From Halichondria panicea (lineage: Eukaryota > Porifera > Demospongiae > Suberitida > Halichondriidae), in contig NC_087387.1 of the NCBI RefSeq assembly GCF_963675165.1, forward strand, positions 5,668,990 to 5,732,989: DNA of 64,000 nucleotides. The letters are read 5' to 3'. This document shows, in pieces, positions 45,005-56,362 of the stretch (position 1 is the first letter of the stretch; each line of letters opens with the position of its first letter). Below the pieces are notes generated by a model. It had not been told where the DNA came from, did no database searches, and saw nothing but the letters and a program-made list of their open reading frames with translations. Made by a program: the position numbers and the translations under genes.

Positions 45005-45340
45005 CCATATTGGTACAAGCTGCCCTGCCACCCTCATGACACCATCTTGGTACAAGCTGCCCTGCCACCTTCATGACACCATCTTGGTACAAGCTGCCCT
45101 GCCACCCTCATGACACCATCTTGGTACAAGCTGCCCTGCCACCCTCATGACACCATCCTGGTACAAGCTGCCCTGCCACCCTCATGACACCATCTTGGTA
45201 CAAGCTGCCCTGCCACCCTCATGACACCATCTTGGTACAAGCTGCCCTGCCACCCTCATGACACCATCTTGGTACAAGCTGCCCTGCCACCCTCATGACA
45301 CCATCTTGGTACAAGCTTCCCTGCCACCCTCATGACACGT
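45005..45340. repeat. 37-bp minisatellite derived from a pacifastin-like exon, block II (about 9 units)
   Basis: Nine or so nearly identical 37-bp units contain CCACCCTCATGACACCATCT. On the minus strand the array is continuous with the second-half exon beginning at 45341 (C-x-C-HEGGREACTKM), so it grew out of that exon. 37 is not a multiple of three, so the coding sense is lost after the first unit. Confidence 0.92.
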
Positions 45341-48162
45341 GCTGCATGTATTAAAAGTAGCGTGCTACAATACATTGTCTCTCACACACCTCACTTGCAC
45401 ACTGTACCAGAAATTGCATCGGCCTTTGAAATGGTCTCCAACATTGTAAGTCACCCCATTTACGACGCATACATCTCCCTTAGCTGCTTGAAGATTAAAT
45501 GGAATGCATGATCATATAAAAAGTTAGACACAATAGAAGTAAGGAGAAATACAGAGTTCAGAGAAATAGTGTGGTGGCAATGATTAGGAAAAGCAAGAAC
45601 AAATTTTTCTCCCAATTGAATACCAAGGATAAAAAAGTATTCTGGAAGACTGTGAAAACCCTAAATGGGAGAACTTGTTCTATTCCTACCCTTGAAGAGA
45701 GTGGCACAACTATAGACCAAGCAACTTGCAAAGCTGAAGCTTTTAATAAATTCTTCCACTCTTGTTACAATCGTAACTGCCCTCCCTTACAGGCTAACAA
45801 CTCCATGGAGCAATTTGGCAACATGATCCCTTCTGGGTGTCCTGAAGAGTTACTGTGCACTGAAGAGGAAGTATTTAAAGACCTTACCAAACTTGTAATT
45901 GGAAAATCTATGGGTTGTGATGGCGTAGCTGCTAAGATGCTAAAGAGCACTGCTGCAAGTATTAGTGCCCCACTCACGTCTCTTTTCAATTCCTCTATCT
46001 CGACTGGATGTTTTCCGGCAGCCTGGAAGATGGCTAGAGTTGTTCCTGTACTGAAGGGAGGCAACCCCACTCATGTTAGTAACTATAGACCAATTTCGAT
46101 ACTTCCTACAATAAGCAAAATTTTAGAGAAACACGTTAAGTCTCTTTGTCAGGAACACCTGTGCGACCAGGCACCTATATCTCCAAGGCAGTGGGGCTTC
46201 ATGTCATCACGCTCATCTATCTCAGCCCTAATACAGGTGATAGAAGACTGGAGTAGAGCCCTGGATCAAGGTCAAGAAGTATGCGTAGTTTTCTTTGATA
46301 TCAAAAAGGCATTCGATACTGTCCCCCATGTCAATCTTCTGAAACATCTACAGTCACTTAATTTTAACAAATATTTACTAAACTGGGTGCATAGCTACTT
46401 ACTGGAGAGGAAACAGTTTGTGGGTATTGATGGCAGTAACTCAGACAGCTTACATGTTCTCTCAGGTGTGCCCCAAGGTTCGGTTTTGGGTCCACTATTG
46501 TTCATTACGTACATAAACCAAGTCACAGATGTTATTTCTCAAGACAGTAAGCTAAATATGTTTGCTGATGACATGGCCTTATACAGAGTTATCACATCTA
46601 CTAATGTGACTACGTGAATCTTCAAAAGGACATTTCTAAAGTCTCAAATTTTTTGAACACTAAATTATTAGAATTTAATCTTGGCAAGTGTAAGTTTATG
46701 TCCGTTTCTAAGAAAACATCGCGCTCATTGAAGGCTCCAACTCTACTTCTAAATGGTTATGTACTGCAGCAGGTTTCTAACTACAAGTATTTAGGAATTA
46801 CCATATCGGCTGACTTGAGCTGGCACACTCACATCAATACGATTTGTAATAAAACAAGGAAGTTGATAGGTCTCCTACATCGCAGGTTCTCTGAGAATTC
46901 TTCTCCAACAACACTGTTAAAGTTGTATACATCGTTCGTGAGACCACATCTGGAATACGCATCCTCTGTATGGAACCCATTTCACAAGTGTGAAATAAAC
47001 AATTTAGAAAAAGTCCAGAGATTTGCTATGAGAGTCTGTCTGAAGAAATGGAATTTGAAAAGTGAAGAATTACTCACCTTGACCAGGCTTCCTTCTCTGC
47101 AGCTGAGGCGCCTTGCTGCGGTGCTTTGCCACCTTTTCAAAATACTACACAATCTAACTGACTTCCCAAACAACCCAGCAACCAAGAGAAATATGACGTA
47201 CAGTAGTAGAACTGTTAACTGTTTTACTCTAGTCCCCTACCAATGTAGAACATCCTTTTACAAATTCTCATTTTTTCCGCATGCAATCACAATATGGAAT
47301 AGGCTGGTTAGCCACAAGGACTTTACTTTAGTAGACTGTACTAGTATAAGTTCATTTAAGTCTCATCTGTATTCACATCTAGTTGACATGTTGTAACTAT
47401 TAAAACGTATGTTATAGGACTCACTTCACCCTAGCTTTGTAGCTATTTGTGTATCCTTGCAATTAATTGCTAAATCTTTCATAAAAAAAAAAAAAGAATT
47501 AAAAGTGCTGTATAAGTACATGAGCTGCTAAATTTAGCAAGCCGTAATGTGTAATATTTACTTACCTGGGCACTGATTTTGTGGAGCACATTTATTCTTG
47601 TTCTCATCAATAACCTGTCCTACGCAGGACACTCACATTTTTGTGTGCATTGACGTGAACAAATAGTGATGGGGGTGGTGCAGGTAGCAGGGCAGGCCGA
47701 CGCTCAAGTCTTGAATATCTGGCCTTGGACAGGGCACCACTGCCCTGCATTAGTTGCATGGTGCATGTGAATACAGTATATAGTTTGGTTTTTCTATAAA
47801 CAATGTGTGGCCCCGTATGAAAGAAACTAATGGCATTCAAAAATTGCAGAAAAGTTAGCAGTATAAATAGTATCATGGCATTTCGATAGAGAGACACCTG
47901 CATGGAGTCGAAAACAAATAGGGCTCCCCATATATAGCTGCCACGTGTGAGCAGGCTCATGCAGTAAACAGCCAGACAGACAGACAGACAAACATAAAGT
48001 CTCGCGGCTACGTATGTGCCTCGGGTTATGAGCAACATGCTATTATTGCATGCATGCATGGGAAATAATTCACCTGTATTTTGGTGAGATTGAAAAATAG
48101 GTCCAGCAGGCGCTATGGCAGCTGGCTCCCATAGCAACGACGGCGAACAGAAGAAGCTTCAT
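45341..48162 (-). pseudogene. TIL plus pacifastin-like secreted protein gene, disrupted by a LINE and other lesions
   Basis: The signal exon starts at 48162 (MKLLLFAVVAMGASCHSA). A TIL-type exon lies at about 47575-47750 and aligns with the exon at 53701-53895, but has a Cys-to-stop change (AAGACTTGA) and a 2-nt insertion before its CECP motif region. A pacifastin first-half exon is at 45408-45483 (VCVVNGVTYNVGDHFKGRCN), and the second-half exon at 45341 dissolves into the 37-bp minisatellite. The LINE at about 45540-47495 sits between the TIL and pacifastin exons. Domain order matches the intact gene at 53366-54766. Not expected to be functional. Confidence 0.72.
45540..47495 (+). mobile_element. 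5'-truncated jockey/CR1-like non-LTR retrotransposon
   Basis: Two frames encode a reverse transcriptase. The first (45571-46617) has the palm motifs DGVAAKMLK, NYRPISILPTISKILE, VVFFDIKKAFDTV, SGVPQGSVLGPLLF and the catalytic FADD at about 46562. The second (46614-47396) has the thumb/C-terminal region (LGITISADLSWHTHI, RPHLEYASSVWNP). A one-base-type frameshift near 46605 separates them. No endonuclease domain precedes it, so the copy is 5'-truncated. A short 3' UTR ends in an A run at 47481-47493. The left boundary and target duplication were not resolved. The copy is inactive. Confidence 0.88.
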
Positions 48163-48169
48163 CTTTGTT

Positions 48170-49330
48170 GAGAGTTTTATTTAAAAGTTCTTGTGTTGCT
48201 ATAATATATATAGGTTCTGGAACATGTGTGATATAGCATATAGCCTACATGCAGTTGACGTAAACCATATTTTTGGGGTGAGACCCATGCATGCACAACT
48301 AAAATGGATGCAACATATCGTATTACATGTACCTGACCCTAAGTGCATGTATATAGCTACGGTCAAATTGTTGGAAGTTATAATAATTATGCCGGATTAA
48401 ATCATATAGCTTTCAACAATTTGCTATTATACCTGCACTATCAAAATTAATTCGACAGTATATAGCTAGCTATACCTGCACTTAGGATCATGCAGGTAGA
48501 TCAATATCATCCATATTTAACAGCTGTGAATATAGCTTCCTGTGATTACGATCACAGCTGAACGTTAAAGATGGATGAAACATATCGCATTACCTGATCC
48601 TAGGTGGAGGTAGCTACCATCAAATTGTTGAAAGCTAGCTTACTATAGGCCCACACATTGTACATGCATATCGCATTACCTGCATGATTCCAAGAATTAA
48701 CATGTACAAACTGTTCTTAATAGACCCCCACAAGATGAGGAAGCATATCACATTATACCTTTGATCCTATTATGTCATTTGAGAGGTAAAAGTATTTGCC
48801 AATTTGGCCGTACCATGGATTATAGCCCATGCATGTGTGTGTGTGTGTGGGGGGGAGGGGGGAGGGGGAGGGGTATAAGTGTATAGTAGTATAAGGTACT
48901 ACTCACACACATGCATGTGCATAGTCCATGAAATCATTGCGACACTATAAACCAAAAGCTGTAACTAGTAAGTGGGACAACTCGATTAGCTATTATCTGG
49001 ATCAAACAGAAGACCTAAAAGGCAGTAAGGTGATACCACCTGTGTATAAACTCAGGGCCGCATACACGAGATTTACCCTTTAACCCTAGTTTCATGCAGA
49101 ACTTCGGTGTACAAAAACTGTAGAAGTACTGTATAATAATATGGAACAAGATTGTGGCAAAAATTTAATGTGAATTTAGTGCTTGTGAAATTCCTTAGAA
49201 TTATTGAAGTGTGTCTTAATTAGTATGCTTTCATATTTACTATACTAAGTAGGGTACTACTTCATGGCTGATGCTACGTATACTTTTGTATCCTGGTAAT
49301 TGACGAATTGAACAACAACTATAGTAAAGT
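48170..49330. other. Intergenic spacer with GT/G-rich microsatellite
   Basis: Non-coding AT-rich DNA. Around 48835-48872 there is a GTGTGTG tract followed by a G/GGGA tract. Several near-repeats of ATCGCATTACCTG(A/C) occur. No gene seen. Confidence 0.5.
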
Positions 49331-49332
49331 AC

Positions 49333-50040
49333 CTCATATACAGTTTTTGCTGGTTTCGTCCAGTTATTGACACAGAGTCTTGAGAGACTTGTATAAAGTA
49401 TTTGTCTTCACCAACTGTAGCAATGCAATCATGCTGGTAACTCTGGTATCCCCAAGCAGATCTGAAAACAGAAACAAGTCGACCAACTTAACTTAATACC
49501 TTATCATGCTGTATACAAAAAAACACTCGAAATTCACTTTATAAAATTAAAATTATGCCAGGACAACATTCAGCATTGTAAAGAACTTTATTTACTCAGT
49601 CTACAAAAGATATACTAAATCAGGTATGCTACATAATTATACAATTATACAGTCACAGTTTCAAGTTAGTCCATTTGTGTCTTTCCAGTTCAATATAGAA
49701 GTCCGCAACATTATCCACTGGTGCAACACGGCAATATAAACAGGCAACAGATACCCCCCTGGTGAATCTTACCCACATCTGCACCTACTGCCACTGAATT
49801 CATGGAGTAAATATTATACATTTCTTAAATGAGAGACTCCACTATACATGCACGCATGCTAAATTAAGGTATTACAGTATTATATAAATGATAATTATAG
49901 AAATCTCGAAAGTAATGTTCACACGTACCTTGCTTGACTGCTATCTCTAATGCAGTCTTCAGCCCACCATTATTGACAGTAGGTGCAGCAGACACCATGG
50001 CTACCATGGCAATGATGCTCAACAAAATAAAGGTCTTCAT
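49333..50040 (-). CDS. Small secreted protein gene, product unrecognised (partial model)
   Basis: Exon 1 (49929-50040) encodes MKTFILLSIIAMVAMVSA then APTVNNGGLKTALEIAVKQ and ends in phase 1 at GTACG, like its neighbours. A compatible exon 2 is 49657-49717 (VDNVADFYIELERHKWTNLK, phase 1 to phase 2). Exon 3 is 49333-49461 (SAWGYQSYQHDCIATVGEDK, then YFIQVSQDSVSITGRNQQ), ending AG|GTACTTT. The mature part is not pacifastin- or TIL-like and has one Cys. The 3' end is not found. A decayed copy of exons 2-3 lies at 52920-53310. Exons 2 and 3 rest on phase agreement only. Confidence 0.5.
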
Positions 50041-50343
50041 CTTTGTATCCAAATACAGTTTCAAGGATATGATACTGACAACTTCAGAATCTATAGCTGT
50101 AAGTTGTTTTATTCCACACTATATATAATTATACATAATTATATGCATATACATGCGAAGTGTTGTAATCCCCGGCTATACCAGAGTCCTTGAACTGAAG
50201 CTGCATGCATGTTCATACCATGCAAGCTAGACCACAACAGAAGCCTGACTCATGTATAAATGGAATGGGGTGTTGCAAAACATGCCATTTGGACAACAAG
50301 TATAAGGCTTCTGTTTTGATACATACATTTACCAGATAATTAT

Positions 50344-50406
50344 TAGTCTCGAATACCCGCCTCAACCTAAATCAAGCTTTTAGGTTGAGGCGGGTATTCG
50401 AGACTA
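50344..50406. mobile_element. TAGTCTCG-family foldback MITE (63 bp), 9-bp target duplication
   Basis: Arms TAGTCTCGAATACCCGCC / GGCGGGTATTCGAGACTA. GATAATTAT flanks it at 50335-50343 and 50407-50415. Sister of 22576-22639 with the centre in the other orientation. Confidence 0.95.
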
Positions 50407-50858
50407 GATAATTATATGTACAAGGTAGATCATGCACTCAATCTATAGTGGGTGTGGAAGATTAGTTTCTCTATAGCCTATAATCAGCATGGCATTATTG
50501 AATCGTTGTCTAAAAGTGTTGTGTTATTTTGTAAATCATTCTTAATAAAATGTCCACTTGTCTATACATACACATGCAGCTGCGGAAAAGCAATGCTTGT
50601 CATGCTAAAATTCTGAATGAAATGAACTATAAACTAATAATTTATTGTGGTTGCATGGTATAGCTTAACAAGGACAAAAATCATACAACCAGTAACAGAG
50701 GAGCTATAAGAGCTAACACGCACGACTGCATGGTCTCTATAAAATACTAATTATGAGACTGAAATAAATTGAATTTGTAAAACTATTAGCTACAGTTCAT
50801 GTTCATTTGTGTCATTTCCAGTAAAAAAACACTCTTTCTCCAGGGTCCTGCCGCAACC

Positions 50859-51922
50859 TTAGCCTGTACATAATAATGCAGGCATTCATTGTCCTGACCA
50901 TGGTATGGAATTTGTATAATGATTATAGAGTCGATGTGTATAGTAGCCTCGTCGCCACGCCAATCAGGTTCCTCTCAAATGTACGCATGCATGCATGCAG
51001 TGCATGCTTGGTCGACCTAGCGTACAATTTAATTTATTGGCCTAGCATGACAAGGATATAGACAAAGTAAACAGTAATGCCAGAATGGAATAAAGCAGTT
51101 TGAGCCATGACTGTGTGTTTGAATCATGAACAGCTTCTGATTCGTTGCGTACAATATCATAGGACACATTTGCATACATTATATATATATATGTACACGT
51201 TGTTTACCTATTCTAAGTAATTGGTTGGTAGTGATCTCATTACCCTTCATCAGATAAGCACGGGCTTCCATTTCTGCAATATCTGCATACCAAAATTATG
51301 ACAATTAATATGAGTGACAGTTGTTTTATTGTTGTATAGCATCTTCCATTACCATGCACATGAATATTCTCACCTTGTATAATGGCTGCTATCTCTTGAT
51401 ATCCTCCTCCATGATGATGATGTACTCTTGAGACACACTTGTTCTGGCTCACACTCATATATTGTCCGGAGGGACACTGGCATCTTGGCACACACGACTT
51501 AACACCTGAACCAGTGAACAGTGCAAGTGCATGCATGAACTGCTCAGACTAGAATTTTCTTAAATAAACCTGAAGGGGAGACTCTAAATATTGTATATCC
51601 GCAGTATTACAATGCATAGTATGGCTTTCTAACATTTCCTATAGATTATGATTATTTAACAGTGTAAATCACCTAGAACAAGTCAGTGATTTTGTCCTTT
51701 TTAGCTCAAAATTAAATCACTCAGTGTTGCTTTCATTATAATGGAGGCCTATATATAATAGATCTAACTGCAATCATGCATGACTATTGCATGGGAAATG
51801 ACTCGCCCTAGCTTACCATGATGATGACTATGATGGCTGTGATGACCGTAATGGCCGTAAGATCCAGCAGACACCATGGCTGCCATAGCAATGACAATAA
51901 ACAGTAGGATAGAAGTATTCAT
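50859..51922 (-). CDS. His-rich, Cys-containing small secreted protein
   Basis: Exon 1 (51817-51922) encodes the signal peptide MNTSILLFIVIAMAAMVSA then GSYGHYGHHSHHSHHH, phase 1, donor GGTAAGC. Exon 2 (51374-51505) reads VKSCVPRCQCPSGQYMSVSQ, NKCVSRVHHHHGGGYQEIAAIIQ. The C-x(3)-C-x-CP-x-G-x(8)-C spacing is the last third of a TIL-like domain. A third exon at about 50863 would add one Gly and stop (TAA at 50859-50861). Total about 80 residues. The histidine clusters suggest metal binding (inference). Other neighbours share the EIAA-x-x-x-Q end and the final exon, so these genes differ mainly in the middle. TATATAAG lies upstream near 52017. Confidence 0.68.
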
Positions 51923-52919
51923 CTTTGTTGAGAACCAGGCCACAAGAGTTTTAACTAAAGGTTGCACTACAACTAATGCTATAGCCAAATTGATAATACA
52001 GGAATGTCAGTGACCATTATATAAGAACTGCATGGAACATTTCACATTGTCTTGGCAACAGAGTGCAGGTAGCTACTACCCACTTGTAATTGTGAAACTA
52101 TAGTACTTAGTACTATCGGCCCACACAACTGACAATCATATCGCATTACCTGATCAAATGTACTGAACTATAATGCTTAATAAATCCCCACAGGATAAGG
52201 AATCACATTACCTTTGATCAATAAGTGGAGTAGTATAAGCTATACTGCTCACACAGAATTCATTGCGACACCAAATGCAAACTAAAAAGTGGGACACTGT
52301 TACTCGATTAGTTATTAGCCTCGGCTTTCGAGGCTTTGAGGCTACATTTGGATCTTTTGCACCAAGCAGACCTCCTAGAAACACTATAGGGCATTTACTG
52401 TACATGTATATAATTATAGCTACCACCTATCTCTACTTTATGACGTAGGTATATAGGGTGCTATATATATAGGCCTTGGCAAATTATTTGCCTATTATTC
52501 TTTTTGCCAGTTTGGTGTATACCCATTATTTCATAAACATCAATGAAAAGACAATTCATGTATAGTGGTATTGATAGCAATACTTGAGGTAGCCTCGTTT
52601 TCGTATACGCATACAGTATTTTCAACTTCACAAAAAATTGGCCCAGAACTGAAGCTATACACCTGCATGAGGTAGCATTACAGAAAATGAAATATAATCC
52701 TCTAGTGCCGAAAGAAAAAATACTCCTCCATGCCTGCCTATATATAGCTACATTATAAGATGTGAATTATATGTCTATACCATGCAGACTCTGAAGGTCA
52801 AATTATGCTAATTTAGTGCCCTATATTATTCTAGCATAATAAATTTGCCAAGCCCTAGTGCTATAATAATTATAATACTCTTGTAACCTGGCAATTGACG
52901 AGTTGTTTATATAATAAAT

Positions 52920-53310
52920 TAAGTACCTCCTATATATATACTGTTATAGTGTTTGCGGTTTTGTGCAATCATTGGCCCCGGCGCGAAGTCTTGAGAGAGT
53001 TGTAGCACTTCTCTTCACCAACAGTATATAGCAATGCATGCTGCATGCATGGTAACTCTGGTATCCCCATGCAGATCTAAAAACAGAAACAAGTCGACCA
53101 ACTTAATTAACTTCTCATGCATGGCTGTACACAAAAAAACACTTGACATTCACTATAATTATATATCATGCAGAAAATAATTATTCTCACGACACTGTCT
53201 CAATCTACGAAAGGTATACTAAACTGGTATGCTACGTAACTTTATGTATAGTCACAGTTTCAAGTTAATTATAGTTCATTGTGTCTTTCCATTCTAGAAT
53301 TCCATTAACT
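52920..53310 (-). pseudogene. Decayed copy of exons 2-3 of the 49333-50040 gene
   Basis: CTGGTATCCCCATGCAGATC, ACAGAAACAAGTCGACCAAC and the TCTTTCCATTCTAG region match 49370-49480 and 49670-49690. Indels (a GCATG repeat expansion, missing bases) break the frame. Confidence 0.65.
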
Positions 53311-53365
53311 CTGTAGAGAAGCATGCATTTAAATCACATTATAATTATGTTGCATGAACTTACTA

Positions 53366-54766
53366 CTATCCACATTTTGTGACGCAAGTTACAGTCGCAC
53401 GCGAAACACAATCACTGCACATATCAAAAATAGTATATGGAGTATTATTGGTAAGCATATGCACTGTACCAAAAACTGCATCCCTGCATCCACCAGTCTC
53501 CAACATTGTGTTCTTGACCACGGTGGACACATACATCTTCAGCAGTATAGGTAAAAATAAAACGATAATTATACAGTAATTTATAATTATACATGCATGT
53601 GTATATCCCTGTGAACATGCAGTAATAATTAATAATATACGTGCAAATGCATGAATTTGAGTAAACTGTAAATAAAATTATTGCTTATTACTTAACGTAC
53701 CTGGGCACTGTTCAGGTAGGACACACTCATTCTTCTTCTTATCAATCACCTCTCCTACAGGACACTCACATTGTGCCACACATTGATGCAACGGGCAGCT
53801 GTTAAGGTACTTAATGGGAGTGTCGCAGGTATCAGGTTTGCAGGGTGACGGTGCCCACGCGCAATTCTTGTATATCTGACCTTTGACTCCGCACACTGCA
53901 TACAATAAACAGCCACGTATATGCATGAATGTTAATATACGGATATTAATAGCAATATTGCCGTTATGACTGTCTCAAAATAATGTGTATATCCACAAGA
54001 AATTAATTCAATGAGAGAAACTATCATACACCTGACTCGAAACTTACCGGAAAACTGAACCATGATAATCGAAGAAAAGTATTACCATGCAGACGTATAT
54101 ATATATATATAAATAACCGCAGAAGGGCAATTATTCTATATGAGGTATAACTGTCCTCCACCTGTACACTTGAAGACAGCGTTCTTACTAAACTGTGTCC
54201 TTCTTTTGCCGCTTTGCTATCCTCAGATCATCAAAATGAAGCTGCTAGGACGCCTTACAACACACTCACTACAGCCATAATACTAGTACCGCCATTTCCA
54301 TAGAGTTTACCATGGCACTAGCAAATTTCGCCATCAGCATAATTATATACACAGAACATTTTAACGTAATTATATAAACAGGCAGAAAAAACTACCTCAC
54401 ACCACCTACCGTATTACTAGAATGTTTTGCGAGCATCAAACATTTGCAAACTTTGCAAAAGGTTGACCAATTCGCAACAATAAAATCCGCAAAAACATAA
54501 ATTTGAATACACGCCATCCTTGCAAGGCTTTTCACTCACCTATACTATATATAATACGGTATATACATGCCCCGGCCTCGGGTTAAAGTATAAATTATAT
54601 AATGGCACCATAATTATATTATTATAGATAATTATAATTACTATTATTGCATGGGAAATTATAATTTAACTTTACCTGCATAGATGTCAGCTTGAAAAGT
54701 AGCTATAGATTTAGCAGACACCATGGTTGCCATAGCAATGACGCTAAACAGTAGAATGATCTTCAT
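53366..54766 (-). CDS. Secreted TIL-domain plus pacifastin-like-domain protein (133 aa)
   Basis: Four exons sum to 402 nt with consistent phases. 54676-54766 encodes the signal peptide MKIILLFSVIAMATMVSA plus a short linker. 53701-53895 is a complete TIL domain with ten Cys, ending CECPVGEVIDKK...CVLPEQCPG. 53470-53536 is a pacifastin first half (DVCVHRGQEHNVGDWWMQGC). 53366-53414 is the second half (CDCVSRATVTCVTKCG, then TAG). The split TG|GTACAG...C codon is the same as in the five-domain genes. TIL and pacifastin domains are both canonical serine-protease inhibitors, so a two-headed secreted inhibitor is likely (inference). A CCGTATTACTA MITE lies in intron 1. The same domain order appears in the pseudogene at 45341-48162. 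Confidence 0.75.
54409..54559. mobile_element. CCGTATTACTA-family MITE in an intron, inverted orientation
   Basis: Ends CCGTATTACTAGAATG and ATAATACGG with flanking TA. Its left half is the complement of the right half of 816-1022. Confidence 0.75.
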
Positions 54767-54864
54767 CTTTTGTTGAGAATTCACAACAGACGGTTTTGCG
54801 GGGTAACTTGTTTCGCTCTTATAGCGATAGAAGCTTAGTATTGCATGCTTGAATAACCATAGCA

Positions 54865-54876
54865 GTTTATATAGCC
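54865..54876 (-). promoter_or_regulatory. TATA-box region of the TIL/pacifastin gene
   Basis: The minus strand reads GGCTATATAAAC about 100 bp before the start codon. Just downstream, GTTACCCCGCAAAACC (minus: complement of 54790-54810) parallels GTTACCTCGCAAAACT before the 24152 and 42417 genes. Confidence 0.5.
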
Positions 54877-55835
54877 TGTTGTACTCAATGTGGAATTCAC
54901 TAACAGCTTCACATTGCCTTGGTAACAGAGTGGGCTGTACTGCCACACACGACTGCTGATTAAGAAAAAATGCATGATATCTTTGATCGTGCGTGTGGCG
55001 TAGTTTTATCTGATCATGAAGGTTCTAGTTTTACCAATTATAAGTAACCTCGTTGCTGTTAGTGATAGCATGCAGCGTACGTATGCATGTAGCCTATTAT
55101 ACTGTATAATTTTTATAGCGGGTTATTCTAGGCACTATAAGGATTGCTCATAATTATGACAAACTAAATGTTTCGCGGATTTATTTTCGAGGTTATATAT
55201 AAGGGTTTAAATGACCACACCCCTATACGTACATGCAGTAGAGAGGTATTTCAATCTGAAGTATAAATTTTTGAGCTATATACGAGGTATAAGGTAAATC
55301 TTCGAAAACCTTAAAAAATGTTAATTGTGCCTCGAATAAGCTAACTGATAATCCAGTTTCTACGCTACGTCTTATAATTACAATTCATGCATGCAGACTC
55401 GTATACTATTGGTTGGAAGATGGGCAGGCTATTTGAGTGCAGCCTCTGATCAAGCATATACGCATGTAACAGGTTATTTTCGAGGCACTATATTTTCGTG
55501 GATTGCTCGTATTATTTCGAAGTTAGGATTCAAATGACCATGCACAACCCTATGGTAAAGGTTTCAATACCAGTTTTCGAGTCACTATAGGTTCGACGGC
55601 AATCCTCGAAAATCTCGAGCCATGTATATATAGTGCCTCGGCTATGCTTTTTCTCACCCATTTAATGTTATTCTCATAAAAAATCCGTCAACCCAAAAAT
55701 GCAACAAAATAATTATAAGACAAAATTAGATCTATACAGAGATAAACACCCTTCAGCATTTTCTGATAAAAACGTCTTATGCTAAACTTAATGTAATGAT
55801 CTTTAATAAAAATGGACATTGATGTCTATTATTAT
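54877..55835. other. Intergenic spacer with decayed MITE-like sequence
   Basis: Contains TTTCGCGG/TTTTCGAGG-type text (55130-55640) like the interiors of the CCGTATAG MITEs, but clear ends are not visible. No gene. Confidence 0.45.
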
Positions 55836-55839
55836 CCGA

Positions 55840-56362
55840 CTAGAAAAATATTTGCAATGTGAAAAATTGCTAGGATTGGCCAGGGGAACCACAAAAAAGC
55901 GTGGAAACAAGAAATCCGACGAGAGCATAACTCCAATCTGTTACAACGTCAATCACATGTACTGGTAGTTTTCCATGTTTTCCCGGCCAATATAATATAA
56001 ATACGCAATTTTTACTGGTATAGGTGATGACCAATCCTTTTATTATACATCCATTTTGGAATGTGCGGGCATATAATCATGATGATTTGTGATGAATTGA
56101 TGTTCCTAATACATGCAGTGTTGAGCACAGGTACACACAGTCCATCCATGCGTAGTAACATACTGGTGACCTGCATGGAATGATGTGGTGGATGGAAGCT
56201 GGTAGATGGATCTAGAACACAGTCTATATACTATGTATTGTACATGTTCATGACGTTGTAACGGATTGGAGTTATGCTCTTGTCGGATTTCTTGTTTCCA
56301 CGCTTTTTTGTGGTTCCCCTGGCCAATCCTAGCAATTTTTCACATTGCAAATGTTTTTCTAG
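55840..56362. mobile_element. 523-bp element with about 120-bp terminal inverted repeats
   Basis: The left arm starts CTAGAAAAATATTTGCAATG and runs through GCTAGGATTGGCCAGGGG and GCGTGGAAACAAGAAATCC. The right arm is its near-exact inverted copy ending at CATTGCAAATGTTTTTCTAG. The central 250 bp is unique. No target duplication was identified. The ORFs at 56266-56493 read the right arm and are not genes. Confidence 0.88.

Larger units (their letters stand above)
27637..45340. repeat. Segmental duplication block II (paired with 10411-26698)
   Basis: Direct-orientation partner of block I with the same gene order. Insertions specific to this copy are 28447-29105, 31122-31298 and 32606-34619 (with 33092-33194 inside), plus a local duplication at 42915-43375. 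The helicase element and four other insertions of block I are missing here. Confidence 0.92.

Noticed and set aside
45005-45340. Possible CRISPR-like array at the 37-bp repeats
   Set aside because: There are no spacers between units, and the repeat is plainly derived from the adjacent pacifastin-like exon.
47607-48137. 176-residue minus-strand ORF over the secreted-gene pseudogene
   Set aside because: It runs through an exon, introns and flanking sequence in the wrong frame relative to the signal peptide and TIL exon.
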